Shown: one piece after another, positions 1 to 6,530 of the stretch
Numbering within the stretch: the stretch's first letter is position 1
Layout: each line of letters starts with the position of its first letter
Source: Rhodoferax sp.
GTDB lineage: Bacteria; Pseudomonadota; Gammaproteobacteria; Burkholderiales; Burkholderiaceae_C
DNA length: 21,672 nucleotides
Direction: 5' to 3'
Assembly: GCA_029865675.1 (NCBI GenBank)
Contig: JARXAU010000043.1
Span: forward strand, 1-21,672
Position numbers and translations under genes: made by a program
Notes under the pieces: model-generated
Database searches by the model: none
Told to the model about the DNA's origin: nothing
Seen by the model: only the letters and a program-made list of their open reading frames with translations

Positions 1-1
1 A

Positions 2-1540
2 GCTGACGATGTGGATGCGTATGACCTGATATTGAAGGACAAGGAGCGGCTGCTGTCGTTTGACGAACCGGTGCGGTTTATCTTCTCGCACTCCGCTTTG
101 CGGGAGGGTTGGGACAACCCCAACGTGTTCGTGATCTGCACTTTGAAGCACAACGATAACACGGTAAGCCGCCGCCAAGAAGTTGGGCGCGGCCTGCGTT
201 TATCTGTAAATCAGCATGGCGACCGCATGGACAACGCCGCCACGGTGCACCAAATCAACGTGCTGACCGTGGTGGCCAGCGAGAGCTACAAGGACTTTGT
301 GACCGCCTTGCAGCGTGATATCAGCGAGGGATTGTCGGAGCGGCCAAGGGAAGCCAACGAGTCCTATTTCACTGGCAAGGTGCTCAAAACCACAGCGGGT
401 GACGTGGACGTGACCCCGCAATTGGCCAAACTAATTTACCGCTACCTTGCAAAGAACGACTACTCCGACGACAAAGACCGCATCGCCGATGCGTACCACG
501 AGGCCAAGAAAGAGGGCACGCTTGCAGCGTTGCCGCCCGAGTTGGCCGCGCATGCCGATGCCGTTTTTGCGCTGATTGACACGGTGTTCAGTGACGCGAA
601 GTTGCCATTACCAGAGGACGACCGCAAGGCAAAAACCAATCCGCTGAACGCCAATTTTGAGAAAGCCGAGTTCAAAGCGCTGTGGAATCGCATCAATCGC
701 AAAGCCGCGTATACGGTTGAATTTGAAACCCCGGAGCTGGTGGCCAAGTGCGTGAAGGCCTTGGAAGCCGAGCTGAAAGTCAGTCCCATGCAGTACACCG
801 TGGTGGCCGGTGAGCAGGCTGACACTGCAACCTACGACGGTATCCGGCAGGGTGAATCGTTCAAAGTGACCGAGTCCACAACCGACTTTCACCGAGCGTC
901 AGCCCATTCCGCTGTCAAGTACGACCTGATTGGCCGAGTGGCCGGAGAGACGCAACTGACCCGCGCGACTGTGGCCAGTGTCTTGCAGGGCATCAACAAG
1001 GCCGTGTTCAGCCAATACCGCACGAACCCGGAAGACTTTATGCAGAAGGCGGGGCGCCTAATGTACGAGCAGAAAGCGACCGTGATCGTGGAGCACATTG
1101 CCTACGACCCCACGGGTGACACGCACGCCATGGACATCTTCACCCAGGACAAGCCCAAAGTTGATTTCAGCAAAGCGGTGAAGGCCAACCACCACATTTA
1201 CGACTACGTTTTTACCGACTCCAAAACCGAGCGTGACTTTGTGCGTGAGCTGGACACCAGCACCGAAGTGGTGGTGTACGCCAAGTTACCGCGAGGCTTT
1301 TTTATCCCCACCCCGGTGGGCAACTACAACCCCGACTGGGCTATTGCGTTCCAGGCAGGCAAGGTCAAGCACGTCTACTTCGTTGCCGAAACGAAGGGCT
1401 CTATGTCCAGCATGGACCTGCGCAAAATCGAAGAAAGCAAGATCGAATGCGCCCGCACGTTCTTCGCCAAAATCACATCCGACCAGGTGAAGTACGACGT
1501 GGTGGATGGGTATGGGAAGCTGATGGCGCTGGTAAGTTAA
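2..1540 (+). CDS. Type III restriction enzyme, Res subunit (3' part, cut by window edge)
   Basis: This is the C-terminal half of a type III restriction endonuclease Res subunit. Such subunits combine a superfamily 2 helicase with a nuclease and cut DNA together with a Mod methylase. The reading frame is open from base 2, so the GTG at 11 is not a true start; family members are usually 900-1000 residues and about 510 are visible. The first 65 residues carry the end of the helicase domain: a conserved REGWDNPNVF segment, then motif VI (RRQEVGRGLRL, about residues 54-64 counted from base 11). Near the C terminus is a PD-(D/E)xK nuclease core, with PDW (D442) followed by ETK (E460, K462). The catalytic residues look intact. 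The matching mod gene would be expected upstream, outside the window. A small nucleotidyltransferase gene follows 27 bp downstream on the same strand. Confidence 0.92.
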   Translation, partial: ADDVDAYDLILKDKERLLSFDEPVRFIFSHSALREGWDNPNVFVICTLKHNDNTVSRRQEVGRGLRLSVNQHGDRMDNAATVHQINVLTVVASESYKDFVTALQRDISEGLSERPREANESYFTGKVLKTTAGDVDVTPQLAKLIYRYLAKNDYSDDKDRIADAYHEAKKEGTLAALPPELAAHADAVFALIDTVFSDAKLPLPEDDRKAKTNPLNANFEKAEFKALWNRINRKAAYTVEFETPELVAKCVKALEAELKVSPMQYTVVAGEQADTATYDGIRQGESFKVTESTTDFHRASAHSAVKYDLIGRVAGETQLTRATVASVLQGINKAVFSQYRTNPEDFMQKAGRLMYEQKATVIVEHIAYDPTGDTHAMDIFTQDKPKVDFSKAVKANHHIYDYVFTDSKTERDFVRELDTSTEVVVYAKLPRGFFIPTPVGNYNPDWAIAFQAGKVKHVYFVAETKGSMSSMDLRKIEESKIECARTFFAKITSDQVKYDVVDGYGKLMALVS

Positions 1541-1567
1541 AAAGCCCCAGTACAACAAAATCCTTCC

Positions 1568-1876
1568 ATGCACCCAGCGATCTCGCGGCATCACGTAGGC
1601 ATCTCTGAAATCTGCAAACGCCACCACATTTGCCGCCTGGAAGTTTTTGGCTCAGCGGCTCGTGGGACGGATTTCAAGCCTGAGAGCAGCGACGTGGACT
1701 TTTTGGTGGAGTTTTCTCCGCAGACGCCAATCGGCCTGCATGACTTTTTCGGCGCCAAGCAGGACTTGGAGGACCTTTTGGGGCGTGGCGTTGACCTGAT
1801 TGAGCCTGGCGCCGTCCGCAACCCTTTCGTACTTGCCAGCATCAATCGCAACCGCGAAGCCATCTATTCGGCGTGA
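1568..1876 (+). CDS. MNT-type nucleotidyltransferase domain protein
   Basis: A 102-residue protein of the minimal nucleotidyltransferase (MNT) family. The hallmark is visible: GSAARG at residues 28-33, then SSDVDF with the metal-binding pair D42 and D44, and a plausible third carboxylate at D76 (GVDLIEP). In known HEPN/MNT toxin-antitoxin pairs, the MNT protein AMPylates and neutralises a HEPN RNase encoded next to it. Here no HEPN gene follows: the next gene is on the opposite strand 27 bp away and encodes an ABC ATPase. The short distance from the res gene suggests co-transcription with the restriction system, which is inference. It may be a solitary antitoxin, have a partner elsewhere, or act on another target. 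No clear Shine-Dalgarno motif precedes the ATG. Confidence 0.85.
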   Translation: MHPAISRHHVGISEICKRHHICRLEVFGSAARGTDFKPESSDVDFLVEFSPQTPIGLHDFFGAKQDLEDLLGRGVDLIEPGAVRNPFVLASINRNREAIYSA

Positions 1877-1903
1877 CCCACCTGGGCGGCGGCCTTCAAC
1901 AAC

Positions 1904-2680
1904 CTACTTCAAACTCCCCGCCAAAAACTGCCCCAGCCGCTCGCTCTTGGGGCGGGTCAGCACTTCAGTGGGGTTGCCTTCTTCTTCAATCAAGCCCTTG
2001 TGCAAAAAGACCAGGTGGTTGGCCACTTCGCGGGCGAAGCCCATCTCATGCGTGACCACGACCATGGTGCGGCCTTCTTCTGCCAGGGTGCGCATGACGC
2101 GCAGCACTTCGCCCACCAGCTCGGGATCTAGGGCGCTGGTGGGTTCGTCAAACAGCATGACCTCGGGCTCCATGGCCAGGGCGCGGGCGATGGCTACGCG
2201 CTGCTGCTGGCCGCCGCTCAGGTGCGCGGGGTAGCGGTCTTCCATGCCCACCAGGTCCACGCGCGCCAGGTATTTGCGCGCTGTGGCCACCGCCGCGTCG
2301 CGCGGCACGCCCAGTACGTGGATGGGGGCCTCGGTGATGTTTTGCAGCACCGTCTGGTGCGCCCACAGGTTGAAGTGCTGAAACACCATGGCCAGCTTGG
2401 TGCGCAGGCGCTGCAGTTGTTTGGGGTCGCGGGCGTTTAATTCGCCGTTTTTGGCGGCCACCAGGTCCAGCGCTTCACCGGCCACCGCAATCGTGCCCTG
2501 GTGCGGCTTTTCCAGCAGGTTGATGCAGCGCAAAAACGTGCTTTTGCCCGAGCCGGAGCTGCCGATGATGCTGATCACGTCGCCTGAGTGCGCCGTCAGC
2601 GACACGCCTTTGAGCACCTCGTTGCTGCCAAAGCGCTTGTGGATGTTGTGGGCCTGGAGTTTGATGGTGGGGCTGCTCAT
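1904..2680 (-). CDS. Polar amino acid ABC transporter, ATP-binding protein (HisP/ArtP type)
   Basis: The 258-residue ATPase of a PAAT-family amino acid importer, matching the family's usual length (Salmonella HisP is 258). It drives transport through the two permeases encoded upstream in the same operon. Visible motifs are Walker A GSSGSGKS (residues 40-47), ABC signature LSGGQQQR (154-161), Walker B VMLFDEPTSALD (174-185) and the H-loop histidine in VVTHEMG (H211). It is the last gene of the minus-strand cluster, 26 bp after the AstE/AspA-like hydrolase gene. Its 3' end faces the MNT gene, and I see no terminator in the 27-bp convergent gap. Substrate cannot be read from the ATPase; the gene set as a whole resembles the histidine/lysine/arginine/ornithine importers. 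Confidence 0.95.
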   Translation of the reverse strand: MSSPTIKLQAHNIHKRFGSNEVLKGVSLTAHSGDVISIIGSSGSGKSTFLRCINLLEKPHQGTIAVAGEALDLVAAKNGELNARDPKQLQRLRTKLAMVFQHFNLWAHQTVLQNITEAPIHVLGVPRDAAVATARKYLARVDLVGMEDRYPAHLSGGQQQRVAIARALAMEPEVMLFDEPTSALDPELVGEVLRVMRTLAEEGRTMVVVTHEMGFAREVANHLVFLHKGLIEEEGNPTEVLTRPKSERLGQFLAGSLK

Positions 2681-2706
2681 GGCGTTTCAGTCTTTCAATG
2701 GGCCGC

Positions 2707-3846
2707 TCAGGCCCCCAAGAGGTTGCCGCTGCGAAAAGCCGTGGCGCCGGCAATCTTGCCGATTTCGCACCCGGCCGTCACATATCGGTCGCGGATGCGG
2801 GCGTACAAAACGCCTCCCACGCCCGCCACCACGCGCTGCGTGGTGTTGTTGATCGGGTCAATCACCTCGGCCACCAGGTCGCCGGGCTCTAGGCGTTCGC
2901 CGGGCTGCGCTGCAAACACCAGCACGCCCGGGCCGCTGGCGTGCAGGGTCTCAGAGCCAGCTAGCGGCGTGGGCGCGCAGCGTGGCGCGGGCACGGTGGG
3001 TTGGGCCTGCGCGTTCAGCACGCCAATGTGCTGCAAGAAATACTCAATAGCCTGGGCGTCGGTGCGCGCCCAGGCGTGGCTCACGTCCAGTTCGCCGCGC
3101 AGCTCTATGGTGGTGCTGCAGCAGCCCTGGGGCAGCGGGGCACTGTTGCCCTGCGCACGCAGCTGGGCGGCGAGCTGCCACCACACGCCGGACAAACATT
3201 CATCAATCGGCCCGCCGCCCGAGTTTTTGGCGATCAGCGTGGCCTCGCTGCCCAAAAAGCAGGACAAGGCTTCGAGCTGCGGCCAGCACGGTTCTTCGCA
3301 GTAAAAGTGCAGCACGCCTTCGCAGTCGCAGTGCAGGTCCAAAAAGTAGTCGGCGTCATGGGCCAGTTGCATGAGCGTGCGGCGCAGGCTTTGCAGTTCG
3401 GTGGCGGGGGTCCAGTCTGTCAGGTACTGGCCTATGGCGGCGCGCACGGTGCGCACATTGGCGTCAGCGTCTTGGCCCAAGGCGGGCAGCACCTGCGCCG
3501 AAACAGCCGCTGCCAGGTCGGGGTAATGGCGGTTGAAGTTCTCGGAGGTGTCCAGCTCAAAGCGGCCCATGGGCTTGTGGTCCAGGCGCTGGGCCAGGCC
3601 TATCGGGTTGGCCACGGGCACCAGCACCACTTCGCCGCGCAGCAGGCCAGCGGCTTCGGCGGCTTCTAAGAGGGCGCGCAAGTGGTGGGCGGTCAGCATG
3701 CCGGGCAGCTCCTCGGCATGCAGGCTGGCCTGGATGTAGACCTTGCGACCCGTGGTACTGCTGCCCGGCGTGCCAAAGTGAAAGCTCGTTAGCGTCTTGT
3801 GGCTGCCCAGGCTGGGCGACAGAAGCGGGTGGTCGATGCGTTGCAT
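2707..3846 (-). CDS. AstE/AspA-like zinc hydrolase (M14-type amidase)
   Basis: A 379-residue protein of the succinylglutamate desuccinylase/aspartoacylase branch of the M14 metallopeptidase fold. Known members remove acyl groups from N-acyl amino acids such as N-succinylglutamate, N-acetylaspartate or N-acetyl-diaminobutyrate. Visible residues fit: a zinc-binding HxxE (H43, E46 in QASLHAEELP), the NFNRHYP segment supplying a substrate-binding arginine, a third zinc ligand in DYFLDLHCD, and a candidate catalytic glutamate in TTIELRGE. The C-terminal half has a beta-barrel-like domain (VLVFAAQPGERLEPGDLVAEVID) typical of this group. No signal peptide is seen, so it should act in the cytoplasm. 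It lies between the permease genes (9-bp gap) and the ATPase gene (26-bp gap), so the imported substrate may be an acylated or modified amino acid. The exact substrate is unknown. Confidence 0.85.
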   Translation of the reverse strand: MQRIDHPLLSPSLGSHKTLTSFHFGTPGSSTTGRKVYIQASLHAEELPGMLTAHHLRALLEAAEAAGLLRGEVVLVPVANPIGLAQRLDHKPMGRFELDTSENFNRHYPDLAAAVSAQVLPALGQDADANVRTVRAAIGQYLTDWTPATELQSLRRTLMQLAHDADYFLDLHCDCEGVLHFYCEEPCWPQLEALSCFLGSEATLIAKNSGGGPIDECLSGVWWQLAAQLRAQGNSAPLPQGCCSTTIELRGELDVSHAWARTDAQAIEYFLQHIGVLNAQAQPTVPAPRCAPTPLAGSETLHASGPGVLVFAAQPGERLEPGDLVAEVIDPINNTTQRVVAGVGGVLYARIRDRYVTAGCEIGKIAGATAFRSGNLLGA

Positions 3847-3855
3847 GGTTGGCCT

Positions 3856-4569
3856 TTAGTTCTTGCGCGGCGCCAGATAGGCCAAAAAGTGCCGCTCGGC
3901 CAGCTTGAAAAACCCGACCAGCGCAAAAGTGGCCAGCAGGTAAATGCCTGCGGCGAACAAATAGGCCTCAAACGGCAGGTAGTAGTCCGAATACACCCGG
4001 CTGGCGGCGGCGGTCACGTCCATCATGCTGGGCACGGCGCTGGCCAGGCTGGTGCTTTGCAGCATCATCACCACTTCGTTGCTGTAGGCGGGCAGGCTGC
4101 GGCGCATGGCGCTGGGCAGCACGATGCGCCACAGGGTTTGCCAGCGGCCCATGCCGTAGGCCTGCGCGGCTTCCAGTTCGCCCGCGCTGGTCTCGCGAAT
4201 GGCGCCAGCCAGCATTTCGGCGCTGTAGCCTGCGTTGTTCAGGCTAAAGGCCAACAGGGCGCAAAAAAACGGCTCCTTGAAATGCGTCCAGGGCCACACA
4301 TCGTCCCAGCGCGCCTGAATCCACTCCAGTTGGCCCAGGCCGTAGTAAATCAGATACACCTGAATAAGCAGCGGCGTGCCGCGCACCACATAGGTGTACG
4401 CGCCCACCACCGCGCGCAGTGGCGCGGAACGGCTGGTCAGCGCCAGCGCAAAAATAAACGCCAGCACCGCGCCCACGCCTAGGCTGGAAAAAAGCAAGCC
4501 CAGGGTGGTCAGGATTCCTTCGCCATACAAGGCCAGGTTTTTGGCCTGGAAGATGACGTCCCACTTCAT
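3856..4569 (-). CDS. Polar amino acid ABC transporter permease (HisM type)
   Basis: A 237-residue inner-membrane permease, one of two forming the channel of the importer; HisM is 238 residues. It has about five hydrophobic segments, starting with GILTTLGLLFSSLGVGAVLAFIFALAL, and the cytoplasmic EAA loop (EAAQAYGMGRWQTLWRIVLP) that docks onto the ATPase. The RGTPLLIQVYLIYYGL segment is typical of PAAT permeases. Its ATG overlaps the stop codon of the preceding permease by one base (TGATG), which indicates translational coupling. The hydrolase gene follows nine bases downstream. Confidence 0.95.
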   Translation of the reverse strand: MKWDVIFQAKNLALYGEGILTTLGLLFSSLGVGAVLAFIFALALTSRSAPLRAVVGAYTYVVRGTPLLIQVYLIYYGLGQLEWIQARWDDVWPWTHFKEPFFCALLAFSLNNAGYSAEMLAGAIRETSAGELEAAQAYGMGRWQTLWRIVLPSAMRRSLPAYSNEVVMMLQSTSLASAVPSMMDVTAAASRVYSDYYLPFEAYLFAAGIYLLATFALVGFFKLAERHFLAYLAPRKN

Positions 4570-5255
4570 CAGAGTTCCCCCCGGCGCGTGCCCAGACTGT
4601 AGCGGGCGTTTATCTTGCGCAGCACGTAAAGCGACACGCTGGTAAACACCAAAAACAAGGCCGCAGAGAACAGGAAAAACTCAAACGGAGAACGCGTCGC
4701 GGCGCTGGCTTGCTTGGAGAGGTAAGTCATCTCCTTCAAACCAATCAGGCTGACCAGCGCGGTCGATTTGATGAGCACCAGCCAATTGTTGGTAAAGCCG
4801 GGCAGGGCGTATCGCACCATTTGGGGCGCAATGATGCGCAAAAAAATCTGGGTGCGGCCCATGCCAAAGGCCAAGGCGGCTTCGGACTGGCCCTTGGGAA
4901 TGGCCAAGATGGCGCCCCGAAAGGTCTCGGTCATGTAGGCGCCGTAAATAAAGCCCAGCGTCAGCACGCCCGCTGCAAAAGGGTTGATGTCCACGGTGCG
5001 CTTGCTGCCCATGAGCTCCATCAGGTGGTTCAGCCCCATCGTGCCGCCATAGAACACCAGCAGCATCACCACCAAATCGGGAATACCCCGGATCACGCTG
5101 GTATACGCAGTGCCCAGGGCCACCGCCACTGGGCGGCCCGAGAGGCGGGCGGCCGCCCCTAGCAAACCCAAGACCACTGCCACCACCAGCGAGCACAGCG
5201 ATACCGCTACGGTGAGCAGCGAGCCTTGCAAGATACTGAGGTAGTAGGCGTTCAT
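4569..5255 (-). CDS. Polar amino acid ABC transporter permease (HisQ type)
   Basis: Partner permease of the amino acid importer, with the EAA loop EAALAFGMGRTQIFLRIIAP and the PAAT-typical RGIPDLVVMLLVFYG segment. I place the start at the ATG at 5255, giving 228 residues, the length of HisQ. An in-frame TTG at 5288 would add 11 residues but lies inside a terminator hairpin, so it is unlikely. The Shine-Dalgarno region before the ATG is poor. The gene is separated from the upstream binding-protein gene by that hairpin and T-tract, so the permeases probably depend on read-through or an internal promoter. The stop codon is shared with the start of the next permease. Confidence 0.94.
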   Translation of the reverse strand: MNAYYLSILQGSLLTVAVSLCSLVVAVVLGLLGAAARLSGRPVAVALGTAYTSVIRGIPDLVVMLLVFYGGTMGLNHLMELMGSKRTVDINPFAAGVLTLGFIYGAYMTETFRGAILAIPKGQSEAALAFGMGRTQIFLRIIAPQMVRYALPGFTNNWLVLIKSTALVSLIGLKEMTYLSKQASAATRSPFEFFLFSAALFLVFTSVSLYVLRKINARYSLGTRRGEL

Positions 5256-5266
5256 GGTCTGGGGAT

Positions 5267-5302
5267 AAAAAAATCGGCGTCCAGCCAAAGCTGCACGCCG
5301 AT
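5267..5302 (-). terminator. Rho-independent terminator between binding protein and permease genes
   Basis: On the minus strand an eight-base stem (ATCGGCGT at 5295-5302 with ACGCCGAT at 5273-5280) continues after one C/C mismatch (read on the plus strand) into a further four base pairs around a four-base loop. It is followed directly by seven T residues (5267-5273, seen as A on the plus strand). This is a textbook intrinsic terminator shape. It sits after the binding-protein stop codon and ends 12 bases before the permease ATG. Partial termination here would give more binding protein than membrane components, a known pattern in periplasmic ABC operons. Confidence 0.85.
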
Positions 5303-5334
5303 GTTTAGTGCTTTAAAAGCAGGCCTTGTGGGGC

Positions 5335-6162
5335 TTATTCGCCGTAAACGTCGATATTGAACTTGGCGAAGTACTTGTCGTTAATGGTCTTGTAGGTGGG
5401 AGCGCTGCGGATGGCCTTGATCGCGCCATTGAGTTCTGCCTTGAGAGCGTCTTCACCCTTGCGCAAAGCGATGCCTGCGCCGTAGCCGAAGTACTTCGGC
5501 TCTTTCAGGTCGGGGCCGACCAGCTCGTATTTTTCGCCTTCAGGCTTGCTCAGGAAACCACCGGTGACTTCCATGTAGTCCGCCACGGTGCCGTCTAGAC
5601 GTCCCGATTTGATGTCCAGATATACCTGGTCTTGCGCTTCGTAAGAGTTGACGACCACGCCAGCAGTCTTGAGTTCGCCCAGGGCATATTTTTCTTGGGT
5701 CGAACCCTTGAGAACGCCGATTTTCTTGCCCTTGATGGATGCAGCGTCGGTGAACTTGGTGCCCTTTTTTAGCACGAGGCGGCTGGGGGTGTTGTAGTAC
5801 TTGTCGGTGAAGTCAACTTCCTTCATGCGGTCGTCGGTGATCGACATGGAGCTGATGATGACGTCGTACTTCTTGGCGTTCAAGCCGGGAATCATGCCGT
5901 CCCAGACTTGCTCTACAAACACGCACTTGCGTTTGATTTGCTCGCACAGGGCGTTGGCAATATCCACGTCAAAACCGGTGGGCTGGCCGTCGGCGGTTTT
6001 AAATGTGAAGGGCTCGTAAGTGGGGTCGATAGCGACTTTGAGTTCGGCGGGTGCGGCGGCCACCGGTGCGGGCGCAGGCGCTGCGGGGGCGGCAGCTTCT
6101 TCTTTTTTGCCGCAGGCGGCCAGCAGGGCGATCACGCTCAGGCTGAGGAGGAGTTTTTTCAT
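5335..6162 (-). CDS. Amino acid ABC transporter substrate-binding lipoprotein (HisJ/ArgT type)
   Basis: A 275-residue extracytoplasmic solute-binding protein of the PAAT family, first gene of the importer operon. The N terminus is a lipoprotein signal peptide with lipobox LAAC (C17), followed by a charged then Ala/Pro-rich linker (to about residue 38) before the binding domain. Mature protein should therefore be membrane-anchored, unlike the soluble enterobacterial HisJ. The binding domain begins ELKVAIDPTYEPFTF and has the ligand-site segment SSMSITDDRMKEVDFTDKYY, which closely resembles lysine/arginine/ornithine and histidine binders; DGTVADY later fits the family. A cationic amino acid ligand is likely but not proven. 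An AAGGA ribosome-binding site precedes the ATG. A sigma-54-like promoter lies about 95 bases upstream, and a terminator follows the gene. Confidence 0.94.
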   Translation of the reverse strand: MKKLLLSLSVIALLAACGKKEEAAAPAAPAPAPVAAAPAELKVAIDPTYEPFTFKTADGQPTGFDVDIANALCEQIKRKCVFVEQVWDGMIPGLNAKKYDVIISSMSITDDRMKEVDFTDKYYNTPSRLVLKKGTKFTDAASIKGKKIGVLKGSTQEKYALGELKTAGVVVNSYEAQDQVYLDIKSGRLDGTVADYMEVTGGFLSKPEGEKYELVGPDLKEPKYFGYGAGIALRKGEDALKAELNGAIKAIRSAPTYKTINDKYFAKFNIDVYGE

Positions 6163-6530
6163 GGGTGAATCCTTGGGTAGGCCAAGACGCAGGGTCCGGC
6201 GGGTTGGAAAAAATCAGAGCAGTTCATTCTACGGTCTGTGAAAAGCCGGAAGTGGGCAAAAATCACGCCATTGTTTGGTACTTGTTGCACTGGAATCGCC
6301 TGCACTTGGGCTAACGAAACTTTCCCCACGCTCTCACCCCGACCAACCCGAAGCCATGAAACAAAATGTGTTTGCCCAGGCCGAGTGCAGACCGGTGCGT
6401 AAAGTGGGTGCAGCTTGGGTTGGTGCTCCTGTTTGGCAGGGTGGGGGGGAGCCCTGAAATGCGGGTGTAATCTGGTGTCCTTTTTAATGTTGTCACTTTC
6501 ACTTTCAGTCAAAGTACGGTAGCAAAACAC
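6163..6530. other. Intergenic region between divergent transporter operons
   Basis: These 368 bases separate the start of the amino acid importer operon (minus) from the peptide-type importer genes (plus). No credible gene was found on either strand; the longest open frame (minus, 6159-6530) shows no recognisable domain. The region holds a sigma-54-like element at 6256-6270. TGCAC occurs twice (6285-6304 area), and an imperfect NtrC-like dyad lies around 6409-6427, too weak to call. On the plus strand only a poor sigma-70 match (TTGTCA near 6490) precedes the permease start. Confidence 0.6.
6256..6270 (-). promoter_or_regulatory. Candidate sigma-54 promoter (-24/-12)
   Basis: Read on the minus strand the sequence is TGGCGTGATTTTTGC. 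It has the invariant GG and GC dinucleotides at exact -24/-12 spacing and matches the RpoN consensus TGGCACG-N4-TTGC at nine of eleven defined bases. The predicted start would be near 6245, giving a leader of about 80 bases to the binding-protein ATG at 6162. Amino acid importers of this type are known NtrC/RpoN targets in enteric bacteria (argT-hisJ), so nitrogen control is plausible. A chance match cannot be excluded from sequence alone. Confidence 0.45.

Noticed and set aside
6285..6427. NtrC-like or other enhancer sites upstream of the amino acid importer
   Set aside because: TGCAC pairs and an imperfect TGCA/GTGC dyad are present, but spacing and half-sites do not match the consensus well enough to call.
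6159..6530. Open frame of 123 residues on the minus strand upstream of the binding protein
   Set aside because: No family features, biased composition, and it covers the promoter region of the importer. It is probably chance.
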